37,747 nucleotides of DNA from an uncultured Sphingobacteriales bacterium (GTDB taxonomy: Bacteria; Bacteroidota; Bacteroidia; Chitinophagales; Chitinophagaceae), in the NCBI GenBank assembly GCA_946479435.1, contig CAMLFX010000024.1, positions 1-37,747 of the forward strand, written 5' to 3'. The notes below the pieces were generated by a model, which did no database searches, was not told the origin of the DNA, and was given only the letters and a program-made list of their open reading frames with translations. Numbering within the stretch: position 1 is the first letter of the stretch; each line of letters begins with the position of its first letter. Position numbers and translations under genes: made by a program. Positions 32,411 through 37,747 of the stretch are shown here, piece by piece.

Positions 32411-33387
32411 AAGTTTACTACCCATTTAGCGCCATTGCATACCAGGCAATCGTCTTTGAAAGCCTTTAGCAGCGATGGCATCGCGTTCATAAATATTTTC
32501 CATTTCTCACGGTACTGGTTCTCTACATCGGTGAGGTACTGCTGTGTTTCTTCACGGCCATACACTACCCAGTTGTTCAGGCGGTTGGTGCGCAAGTGTT
32601 CTTCCAGCAAAAGCACACGTGCTTTCAGCCAAACTATTTCGCCTATATATGTTTTGCTGAGGTCGGCTAATAGCTGTTCATAATCGCATTCGCAGCTAAA
32701 CTCCAGCCCTATACCAAAGCCTTCCTTACCACTTATTTCTTTATCGCCATACCAGCCTTTAGTGTAGCCACAGTCGTTAGGCATGGTACCGTTGCAACCT
32801 GTAAAGCAGGTGAGATAGGCGCTACCAACGGGCACGGCTGTACCATCCAGCAACACACGTGCAAATGTGCCTTTCACTTCATACGCTATATTGAACGTAT
32901 TTACCTCATTAGCCTTCAGGTCTATATGGTAGGTCGATACAGTGCCACCTGCATAGTCGTCGTATATCTTCAGCACTGCCTGTTCTTTATCAGCCAGGGG
33001 ATATATTTTCACGGTATGTATCTTCAGCTTGCGCAACGCACCTTTTATACGGCTGTTCTTATACAGGGTTAGTCCACGCTCCTGCGCCTCCGCCGGGAAT
33101 GTTATCGATGGCTTAAATTCCCCGGTCGTGTATCGTTTGGCAGTAAGGTTGGGGATGATGTGGTTAGCAGCCAGTGCACTCATCATATCATTACGCACCA
33201 GTATGGTTGCCTGCTGCACTTTAGCCTTAGCCAGTTCCATCCCTGTCACATATTCCTCGTTAGCGATATTCGCCAGGTTCAGTATCGATATCTCCGGGGC
33301 ATCCATCAGATCGAGGCCGCTGAGCGACACCGGCTGATCGTTACACCTTGCATCGCGTATCGAAATAATATTGCTTAGTTGGTTCAT
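32407..33387 (-). CDS. Unknown cassette protein with Cys clusters
   Basis: 326 residues, no signal peptide. The N-terminal third is helical (ISILNLANIANEEYVTGMEL, KAKVQQATILVRNDMMSAL) and the centre is beta-rich (ITFPAEAQERGLTLYKNSRI, TVSTYHIDLKANEVNTFNI). Cysteine groups follow: CFTGCNG, NDCGYTKGW, LEFSCECDYEQL and, at the very end, DDCLVCNGAKWVVNL, suggesting a metal site or disulfide-stabilised subunit. The position right after the capsid gene fits a minor virion or head-completion protein, but no family is recognised. Confidence 0.5.
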   Translation of the reverse strand: MNQLSNIISIRDARCNDQPVSLSGLDLMDAPEISILNLANIANEEYVTGMELAKAKVQQATILVRNDMMSALAANHIIPNLTAKRYTTGEFKPSITFPAEAQERGLTLYKNSRIKGALRKLKIHTVKIYPLADKEQAVLKIYDDYAGGTVSTYHIDLKANEVNTFNIAYEVKGTFARVLLDGTAVPVGSAYLTCFTGCNGTMPNDCGYTKGWYGDKEISGKEGFGIGLEFSCECDYEQLLADLSKTYIGEIVWLKARVLLLEEHLRTNRLNNWVVYGREETQQYLTDVENQYREKWKIFMNAMPSLLKAFKDDCLVCNGAKWVVNL

Positions 33388-33424
33388 AACAATTATTAGT
33401 TAATTCGTATTTTAAGAGTGAAAG

Positions 33425-33455
33425 CATCCCCGCGCTACCAATAGATGCGGGGATG
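33425..33455 (-). terminator. Hairpin after the capsid gene, probable partial terminator
   Basis: A perfect 9-bp G+C-rich stem (CATCCCCGC at 33425-33433 and GCGGGGATG at 33447-33455) has a 13-nt loop. On the minus strand it begins 22 bp after the capsid stop and is followed by only short T runs (CTTTCACTCTT). It could end part of the transcripts, giving more capsid mRNA than downstream mRNA, or protect the 3' end of that mRNA. Confidence 0.5.
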
Positions 33456-33476
33456 ACTTTCGTGGAGATAGGAAAA

Positions 33477-34808
33477 CTAAGGGGTTGCAGTGAAGGAAAT
33501 ATTGGTAGCATCGTTTATCTGTCCGCTTAGTGCACTATAGCCTGTGTAGCGCAGGTTGGTACCGCTAACGCTAAACACATAACCATTCACACTGTCGTTG
33601 AACAGATCTTTCAGTTCCGTAATATTGGCAACAGTCAGGTTGGGGTAAGTTGTTTGCCCTGCCAGTTCCAGCTTGGTAACATATAGCGGATAAGTAACCA
33701 CGCCATTCGTATCCCAGTCGTAGGTATCACTCACTCCAGGCTCCAGCGGGTCGCCGCCTACAGGGCATTCATACTGCACTGGTGCGCAGGTAGTAAAATG
33801 ATAGATACCATTTACGCCGGGTATATTGCATACTGTTGGTGGCAGGAAGAAGATATCCCATTCCAGTTTCCATTGGAAGGTCCAGCGGTAGTTACATTTA
33901 TCGTAGTTCACGTTCAGGTCCCAAAGCAAACCTGTTGCAGGGTCAGCAAGTGTACCTTCTATGTAGTCAGTACCGCCGCGTTGGTATATCGCATCTATAG
34001 CATCTATATTTTGCAGGTCGGTTGCGAAGATGCCTGCGTTGCGGTTGAAGCTGACGAACTTCAGCATTTGCGGATCGAAGGTTACAATATGCTCCGTAGT
34101 ATCATCGCCAAAGGCATCGTTCACCAGGCTATCGTAGTAGGCGTTCGAGCGGCCCATGCGGCTTATATTCGCACCGTTATCATTCAAGCCACCTACTTCT
34201 ACTGCCTTACGCCAGTGGAATACATCGGTACCGCCAACAATGAAAGGATCGGTAAAACCACTGTCGCGATAGATGCGTTCAATTTCCCAAAGGCCCATCG
34301 GGTTGATGCTGCCATTTGTTTTATCGAGAAAAGGCAACATACGTTTCTGTGTGCCATCGGGCAACAGCCCGGTATTAGCAGTAAGCAATGCAGCCACTTC
34401 TACCGCCAGCTTGCGGCGCACGGCAGGTAATGCTGCATTGATGGCAGCCTTAGCATGATCGCTGAAGGTGTATGCGCCATCTACATAGCGTATATCATCG
34501 CGGTTCAGCTGGTACACAGCCGATGCTGTTTTCTTGCTTATTTCGAAGAACACTTGTTTAGGGGCAACTACTGTACCCGCGTTACAAATATTCTCTTCGC
34601 CCGTACCTTCATCGGTACACACCGGTGCGTAGTAGTTTATCTTCAGCTGGCGCTTCTTGCCTTCTTCGGCTTGCAGGTCGGTTTCTATAATCGTAGTATT
34701 GAATTCGCGGGCGGCCAGCACGGCTGCAAGCACCTCGTAGGGCCTGCCCTGTTGCGCATATTGCAGTACGCTCTTCTGCGTCGACTGCATAGCATTTTTA
34801 AAGCTCAT
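33477..34808 (-). CDS. Probable phage major capsid protein (HK97-like fold suspected)
   Basis: 443 residues, no signal peptide. It has a helical N-arm (MSFKNAMQSTQKSVLQYAQQ), a long backbone-type helix AAINAALPAVRRKLAVEVAA with ALLTANTG, then WEIERIYRDSGFTDPFIVGG and RKAVEVGGLND (an A-domain-like 'helix, D-P-F-I-V-G-G' loop). HIVTFDPQMLKFVSFNRNAG forms P-domain-like strands. From about residue 345 a Cys- and Gly-containing C-terminal region (CAPVQYECPVGGD, then beta strands VTKLELAGQTTYPNLT) may be a surface Ig-like addition. It lies after a scaffold-like gene, as in phage head operons. The call is from pattern and order; no homology search was possible. A tail-tube or other repeat-assembly protein is the alternative. 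Confidence 0.5.
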   Translation of the reverse strand: MSFKNAMQSTQKSVLQYAQQGRPYEVLAAVLAAREFNTTIIETDLQAEEGKKRQLKINYYAPVCTDEGTGEENICNAGTVVAPKQVFFEISKKTASAVYQLNRDDIRYVDGAYTFSDHAKAAINAALPAVRRKLAVEVAALLTANTGLLPDGTQKRMLPFLDKTNGSINPMGLWEIERIYRDSGFTDPFIVGGTDVFHWRKAVEVGGLNDNGANISRMGRSNAYYDSLVNDAFGDDTTEHIVTFDPQMLKFVSFNRNAGIFATDLQNIDAIDAIYQRGGTDYIEGTLADPATGLLWDLNVNYDKCNYRWTFQWKLEWDIFFLPPTVCNIPGVNGIYHFTTCAPVQYECPVGGDPLEPGVSDTYDWDTNGVVTYPLYVTKLELAGQTTYPNLTVANITELKDLFNDSVNGYVFSVSGTNLRYTGYSALSGQINDATNISFTATP

Positions 34809-34924
34809 GGCTCTTGTATTAATTAGGTTGAAACAATCTTGTTTGGAGAAAACATTACCGCTTGCAGGCGCGGAAACATGCCTGGTGAAAATGTAGTTTT
34901 AGAACAGAACTACAAACTGTGGTT

Positions 34925-35097
34925 AACAATTAGCTGATTAGCAAATGTGATAATTAGCTAATTATTCTCTCAATTAATGTGAATGTTTTCATTAGCCATT
35001 TTACTAATCATCACATCAGATAATATACTCTTAACTAGTGTGTCTGCTTTCATTAGCTAATTTGCTAATTATCACATCATCACATCAGCTAATTATC
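34925..35097. repeat. AT-rich repeat cluster in the scaffold-capsid gap
   Basis: The 280-bp gap 34809-35088 has no gene, but is full of repeats. Two 29-bp direct copies starting CATTAGC and ending ATCACATCA lie at 34990-35018 and 35051-35079 (about three-quarters identical). A perfect 16-bp palindrome ATAATTAGCTAATTAT is at 34950-34965, and further GCTAATTA and ATTAGC words occur in both orientations up to 35097, reaching into the last codons of the scaffold-like gene. It may regulate capsid expression or be a mobile interspersed repeat. Confidence 0.6.
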
Positions 35098-35919
35098 TTC
35101 CGCCCACGCCACAATGGCTTCCATTGCGCTTGCGGAGTTGGTATTGGCTATTGGCACTGCACCTGTAGCATATTGCCCCTGTTGCCCTGCCAGTACATCA
35201 GCGGGTTTTATATGCCTTGTGTCCGATACCAGTATGCCTGCCTTCGCAGCCCAAAGCTGCGCGAAAGTTTCATCGGTAAGTGGCTCATTCTTTTCGTTGA
35301 GCACAGGCTTACCATCTTTATAAAATTCCAGTTGTGCTTTTTCTTCGTTGTATTGCAGTTCATAAGCAGCAGCCATTTTATAGCGCAGCATATCGGCCTG
35401 CTCTTGCAGGTCGCCACCTTTTCGAGGCATGTTTTGCAACAGTTGCGCGCAGCGTGCGGCTATATCTCTTTGCGTGTATTTATTGCGCTCTGCAATTAGC
35501 TGTTGTTCGTAACTATCTTTCAGTTGCTGCATGGCCTCATTGCCTTGCTGCAATTGCGCGTTCCATTCCTGTTCTTTCGTTTCCTGTGCCTGTGTGTGCA
35601 GTGCATCTATTGCAGTCTTACATTTAGCCAGTACTTGTTCTATGCTCATATCCTCCAGCTCGCGCTTGTGTACATTGAATACCCTTTGCGCGGCGCTGCG
35701 TAAGGCACCTAAATATCTGCCTGTGAACCCTGCTTCCAGTGCAGGCTTTACCTGCTCTGTAAGCGATGGGCGTACCGCTTCTTCCAGGGCTTCTATTATC
35801 TGGTTGCCAATAGTGGTGACATCTGTATTGCTATCGGCTTCATATTCATCGCCCACAACTACCACACCGCCCGGTAGTGCGGAAAACAATTTGTTCGCTT
35901 GCTCTATGGAGATCTTCAT
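35089..35919 (-). CDS. Coiled-coil protein, capsid scaffold candidate
   Basis: 276 residues, no signal peptide, strongly helical and rich in Gln/Glu/Ala. The N-terminal part (FSALPGGVVVVGDEYEADSN) is followed by helices (IIEALEEAVRPSLTEQVKPA), a long heptad region (IDALHTQAQETKEQEWNAQL to QLIAERNKYTQRDIA) and a C-terminal Gly/Ala tail ending IVAWAEDN. A soluble acidic coiled-coil protein encoded just upstream of the putative capsid gene is the usual place and look of a phage scaffolding protein. No protease motif is evident. Weak sequence constraint in such proteins makes this a context call. Confidence 0.5.
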   Translation of the reverse strand: MKISIEQANKLFSALPGGVVVVGDEYEADSNTDVTTIGNQIIEALEEAVRPSLTEQVKPALEAGFTGRYLGALRSAAQRVFNVHKRELEDMSIEQVLAKCKTAIDALHTQAQETKEQEWNAQLQQGNEAMQQLKDSYEQQLIAERNKYTQRDIAARCAQLLQNMPRKGGDLQEQADMLRYKMAAAYELQYNEEKAQLEFYKDGKPVLNEKNEPLTDETFAQLWAAKAGILVSDTRHIKPADVLAGQQGQYATGAVPIANTNSASAMEAIVAWAEDN

Positions 35920-35943
35920 GTTGATAGGATTTGTAGGTGTTAA

Positions 35944-36213
35944 CTATTTCAGTTTTTTTTTAACGCGAAACTTCGTTTCATCGCTGTAAAATTTCTTGTA
36001 ACTCTTTTCAGCGTAAAAGAATTCACTGCCAGCCTTCTCATTACCCTCCGCATCCAGCGCTACCAGCAATACGTGCCCTGCGGGTACTGCTACCTCTATC
36101 GGCTGGCTTTGTGGTACGTCGGTTGTTGCAATACTTACCGGCTCTATTACAGGTGCAGATATTGTAGCTGGCGTCTCCACCTCCGGTTCTTGTATTTTCT
36201 TTTGCTTAGCCAT
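35944..36213 (-). CDS. Small Pro/Val-rich protein of the cassette
   Basis: 89 residues. The first half is a flexible linker rich in Pro, Glu, Thr and Val (VETPATISAPVIEPVSIATT), then a short domain (AGHVLLVALDAEGNEKAGSE, FFYAEKSYKKFYSDETKF) ending in the basic tail RVKKKLK. Its ATG overlaps the stop of the gene at 36213 by one base (TAATG), so the two are translated together. No known family; possibly a head-decoration or head-assembly helper by position. Confidence 0.5.
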   Translation of the reverse strand: MAKQKKIQEPEVETPATISAPVIEPVSIATTDVPQSQPIEVAVPAGHVLLVALDAEGNEKAGSEFFYAEKSYKKFYSDETKFRVKKKLK

Positions 36214-36527
36214 TAGGGTAGGGTTTTATAAGAGTTAGGATAGTTGTTAGCCAGCATGGTAGCCGTTTTATAACTCAGCGTCACCACCAGGCCGGTATTC
36301 AGGTTTTGCAGCTTTACAAGTTTAGGTGGCACGGTTGCAGGTTTTGCAGCGGGTGCAGCTGTATCTGCCTGCTCTACGCTTACGGGTTGTATCTGCGTAG
36401 CGGTAGCGGCCTGTAGCTTTTCATATCCTTTTTTCGATAAGCCGAGTGGTAACAGCTCTTCCGGGGTAGCACCGGGGTTGTTGCGCAGCAGGGCCGCGTC
36501 TTTGGGTGATAGTTTCTTAGTTTCCAT
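36213..36527 (-). CDS. First gene of the cassette, small two-part protein
   Basis: 104 residues. The N-terminal ~35 residues form a helical piece (LSPKDAALLRNNPGATPEEL, LPLGLSKKGYEKLQ), then an Ala/Pro-rich linker (TAAPAAKPATVPPK). The C-terminal module VKLQNLNTGLVVTLSYKTAT ends NNYPNSYKTLP. The latter resembles short 'V-x-L-x-N-x-x-T-G-x-x-V-x-x-S-x-x-x-A...Y-P' proteins that I associate with phage head operons (from memory, not tested). It is preceded by the promoter/operator at 36570-36614. Confidence 0.5.
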   Translation of the reverse strand: METKKLSPKDAALLRNNPGATPEELLPLGLSKKGYEKLQAATATQIQPVSVEQADTAAPAAKPATVPPKLVKLQNLNTGLVVTLSYKTATMLANNYPNSYKTLP

Positions 36528-36569
36528 GATAGTGATAGGTTAAGATGCGAACTAATAATATTCAGCCAT

Positions 36570-36614
36570 CATTGTTTACAATGTCAAAATTACAACTATA
36601 ATTTAAATAACAAA
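36570..36614 (-). promoter_or_regulatory. Promoter of the phage-like cassette with palindrome over the start site
   Basis: On the minus strand TTTG (36614-36611), 18 bp, and TAATTTTG (36592-36585) form a complete TTTG/TAnnTTTG promoter. The predicted start is near 36578, leaving a leader of about 50 nt to the ATG at 36527. The inverted repeat CATTGT-TT-ACAATG (36583-36570) covers that start, the usual place for a repressor operator. The remaining bases of the 36528-36733 gap are AT-rich with no gene. Confidence 0.6.
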
Positions 36615-36733
36615 ATTTATTTTAAAACTATTTTTATTGTTATCAAATGCGACAATTTTCTTTAAAATTATTTTAACTATTTAAGCGCATGCAGCATACC
36701 ACGGTAAGCTAAATATTGAATAACTTTACGCCT

Positions 36734-37204
36734 ATGCGTACACTATTTACCTTGTTGTTCATTTCATTCGCAGGTACGGCTATGGCACAGCAACCTGTTA
36801 TGACCACCGTAGGCTCCATACCCAATGCCAATACACCTACGGGTACCGTAGTCTCTATTACAAAAGATACTACTACGAAGATCGATTGGTCGAAAATGAA
36901 AAGGCCGGAAGCTATGGTAGATGTAAAGCCAAAATTTAAAGGCGACCTGAACCAATACCTGGCGCAAAATGTACGGGTGCCCAAGGGCGCTAAATTGGAA
37001 GGCCGCATCACCGCTAATTTTGTGGTAGATACCTCCGGCAATATAGGCCTGGTAACCATACAAGGCAAAGGCCCGAAGGATAAACTCACCCCGATGGAAA
37101 AAGAGATAGTACGGGTGGTAAGCAACATGCCACCGTGGGTGCCGGGGGTACTGAAAGGCCGCCACGTACCGGTAAAGTATTCCCTGCCTATTAATTTGAA
37201 TTAA
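36734..37204 (+). CDS. Exported TonB C-terminal-like domain protein
   Basis: 156 residues from the ATG at 36734; the frame extends to a TTG at 36716, but the signal peptide MRTLFTLLFISFAGTAMAQ fixes the start. The second half (FKGDLNQYLAQNVRVPKGAK, LEGRITANFVVDTSGNIGLV, MPPWVPGVLKGRHVPVKYSL, ending PINLN) is the TonB C-terminal fold found in Bacteroidota ('G-R-[IV]-x-x-x-F-V-V-D-x-x-G-x-I', 'M-P-x-W-x-P-G-x-x-x-G-x-x-V-x-x-x-Y-x-L-P-I'). There is no TonB membrane anchor or Pro-rich spacer, so it is a free periplasmic module rather than a working energy transducer. A -7-like box (TAACTTTA, 36721-36728) lies just before the start codon. Confidence 0.8.
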   Translation: MRTLFTLLFISFAGTAMAQQPVMTTVGSIPNANTPTGTVVSITKDTTTKIDWSKMKRPEAMVDVKPKFKGDLNQYLAQNVRVPKGAKLEGRITANFVVDTSGNIGLVTIQGKGPKDKLTPMEKEIVRVVSNMPPWVPGVLKGRHVPVKYSLPINLN

Positions 37205-37213
37205 TTTTTTTTA

Positions 37214-37248
37214 CGTCATTTCGATGAGCGTAGCGAAGAGAAATCTCC
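37214..37248 (+). repeat. Left copy of inverted repeat around the GIY-YIG gene
   Basis: It begins CGTCATTTCGA and ends GAGAAATCTCC. The reverse complement recurs at 37651-37680 with a 4-5-base shorter centre (CGTAGTGA there, GCGTAGCGAAG here). The two copies point inward and lie outside the nuclease frame. They resemble interspersed repeats common in Bacteroidota genomes. Confidence 0.75.
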
Positions 37249-37316
37249 TGATGGAAAATACTTATGCTTAATGAGAAGCTATTAGCCACTTGTTTCATGT
37301 TTAACTTTCAATTAAA

Positions 37317-37618
37317 ATGAATAAAGGTGGTTGTGTTTATTTAATGACCAATAAGCATCGCACCACACTTTATGTGGCGTAACGGCGAATCTTTCTCATC
37401 GTATTTACGACCATAAAAATCATATATACTGGAATAGCTTCACCGATAAGTACAACGTTGAATTCCTTATTTATTATGAGTTATCCGATGACATTTCTAT
37501 TGCTATAGCTCGCGAAAAAGAGATAAAGAAATGGAGACGGGAAAAGAAAGATTCCCTCATAAATAGCTTCAATCCTGAATGGAGAGATCTTTATGATGAA
37601 ATAATGATGTGGCGATAG
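37317..37618 (+). pseudogene. GIY-YIG endonuclease gene broken by a one-base deletion
   Basis: The frame opens MNKGGCVYLMTNKHRTTLYV, the GIY-YIG first strands ('G-x-x-Y-x-x-x-N...T-x-x-Y-x-G'), then hits TAA at 37380. Adding one base after GT at about 37374 restores VGVTANLSHRIYDHKNH, YWNSFTDKYNVEFLIYYE, AIAREKEIKKWRREKKDSLI, NSFNPEWRDLYDE and a stop at 37616-37618 (101 codons when repaired). All catalytic-type residues (Tyr, Arg of SHRIYDH, Glu of AREKEIKKW) survive. This is the short ~95-100-residue single-domain nuclease class. The length 302 is one short of a multiple of three. Confidence 0.8.
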
Positions 37619-37650
37619 TATCTAATTATCAACAACATTAATTCATTTCG

Positions 37651-37680
37651 GGAGATTTCTCACTACGTTCGAAATGACGA
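37651..37680 (-). repeat. Right copy of inverted repeat around the GIY-YIG gene
   Basis: The reverse complement reads TCGTCATTTCGA, ACGTAGTG, AGAAATCTCC and pairs with 37214-37248. The 37.2-37.7 kb stretch holds only these repeats, the broken nuclease gene and unremarkable AT-rich bases. Confidence 0.75.
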
Positions 37681-37694
37681 TGTAAGAATAAGCC

Positions 37695-37747
37695 CTAATT
37701 CAACGCCGATTGCCTTAGCTGGCTGATCTTGGTTGCGGCCTCCATAA
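37695..37747 (-). CDS. 3' end of a gene cut by the window edge
   Basis: A minus-strand frame enters from the right edge and ends at TAG (37697-37695); visible residues are MEAATKISQLRQSALN. This looks like the helical C-terminus of a larger protein, but is too short to name. The visible Met may be internal. It is convergent with the nuclease relic. Confidence 0.35.
   Translation of the reverse strand, partial: MEAATKISQLRQSALN

Larger units (their letters stand above)
26182..36527 (-). mobile_element. Phage-derived capsid / fibre / lysis cassette lacking packaging, tail and integration genes
   Basis: Fourteen intact genes on one strand span 10.3 kb, mostly coupled by 1-4-bp overlaps or short gaps. 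Order of transcription: two small proteins, scaffold-like coiled-coil protein, probable major capsid protein, unknown Cys-rich protein, multi-pass membrane protein, 49-residue basic protein, two structural-type proteins, fibre-like protein, membrane/coiled-coil protein, holin candidate, one-piece spanin, amidase endolysin. One promoter with an overlapping palindrome precedes the set (36570-36614). No terminase, portal, tail tube, tape measure, baseplate, integrase, repressor or replication gene is in the window, and chromosomal genes follow on both sides. No flanking direct repeat (att site) was recognised by eye. It may be a decaying prophage, part of a split one, or a domesticated particle-and-lysis system. 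Confidence 0.6.

Noticed and set aside
33798..34430. A 210-residue plus-strand open frame opposite the capsid gene
   Set aside because: It is antisense to a longer, better frame in a coherent operon, has no family features and arises from codon bias of the real gene.
34925..35097. CRISPR array
   Set aside because: The repeats are few, diverged, AT-rich and unevenly spaced, with copies in both orientations and no cas genes nearby.
36734..37204. A full TonB energy transducer
   Set aside because: It has a cleavable signal peptide instead of a membrane anchor and no Pro-rich spacer, so only the C-terminal fold is claimed.

Overview
The window looks like a chromosomal segment of a Bacteroidota bacterium, most likely Chitinophagales/Chitinophagaceae. 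Evidence: four large secreted proteins with type IX secretion system (T9SS) type A C-terminal sorting domains, a LytTR/Y_Y_Y-propeller two-component system, DUF4294 and YceI proteins, and -7 promoter elements of the TAnnTTTG class. No rRNA, tRNA or CRISPR array was seen. The taxon is inferred from gene content only.

Layout, left half (1-25,100): ordinary chromosome with many short transcription units. It starts with a cut-off lipoprotein gene and an exported YD-repeat-like protein. A flavin-dependent monooxygenase, a sterol-desaturase-family protein and a decayed T9SS-tail relic follow. Next come two tandem T9SS paralogs (3505-7185), then a three-gene operon of YceI, hybrid-propeller histidine kinase and LytTR regulator (7257-11450). 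Two long Ig-like T9SS paralogs (11585-14107 and 21803-24346) share a 125-bp identical 3' tract. Between them lie a frameshifted gene, a membrane-anchored J protein, a small lipoprotein, three small paralogs of an unrecognised family (16269-17712), SRPBCC, DUF1697 and DinB-like proteins, and a PAS-rich kinase-like protein that lacks an ATPase domain and is convergent with a stand-alone receiver.

Right half (25,125-36,614): a one-strand, tightly coupled phage-derived cassette of 14 intact genes. In transcription order it has two small proteins, a coiled-coil scaffold-like protein, a probable HK97-type major capsid protein, several structural or unknown proteins, a fibre-like protein carrying a signal peptide, holin candidates, a probable one-piece spanin and an amidase endolysin. 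An AT-rich O-acyltransferase gene with its own -7 element follows as a possible lysogenic-conversion gene. A single well-formed promoter with a palindrome over the predicted start site precedes the cassette. No terminase, portal, tail tube, tape measure, integrase or replication gene is present. This is the strongest candidate in the window for an undescribed system: a capsid/fibre/lysis island without packaging or tail genes.

Right edge: a secreted TonB-C-terminal-like protein, then a frameshifted GIY-YIG nuclease gene lying between two inverted copies of a repeat, then the end of an unidentified gene.
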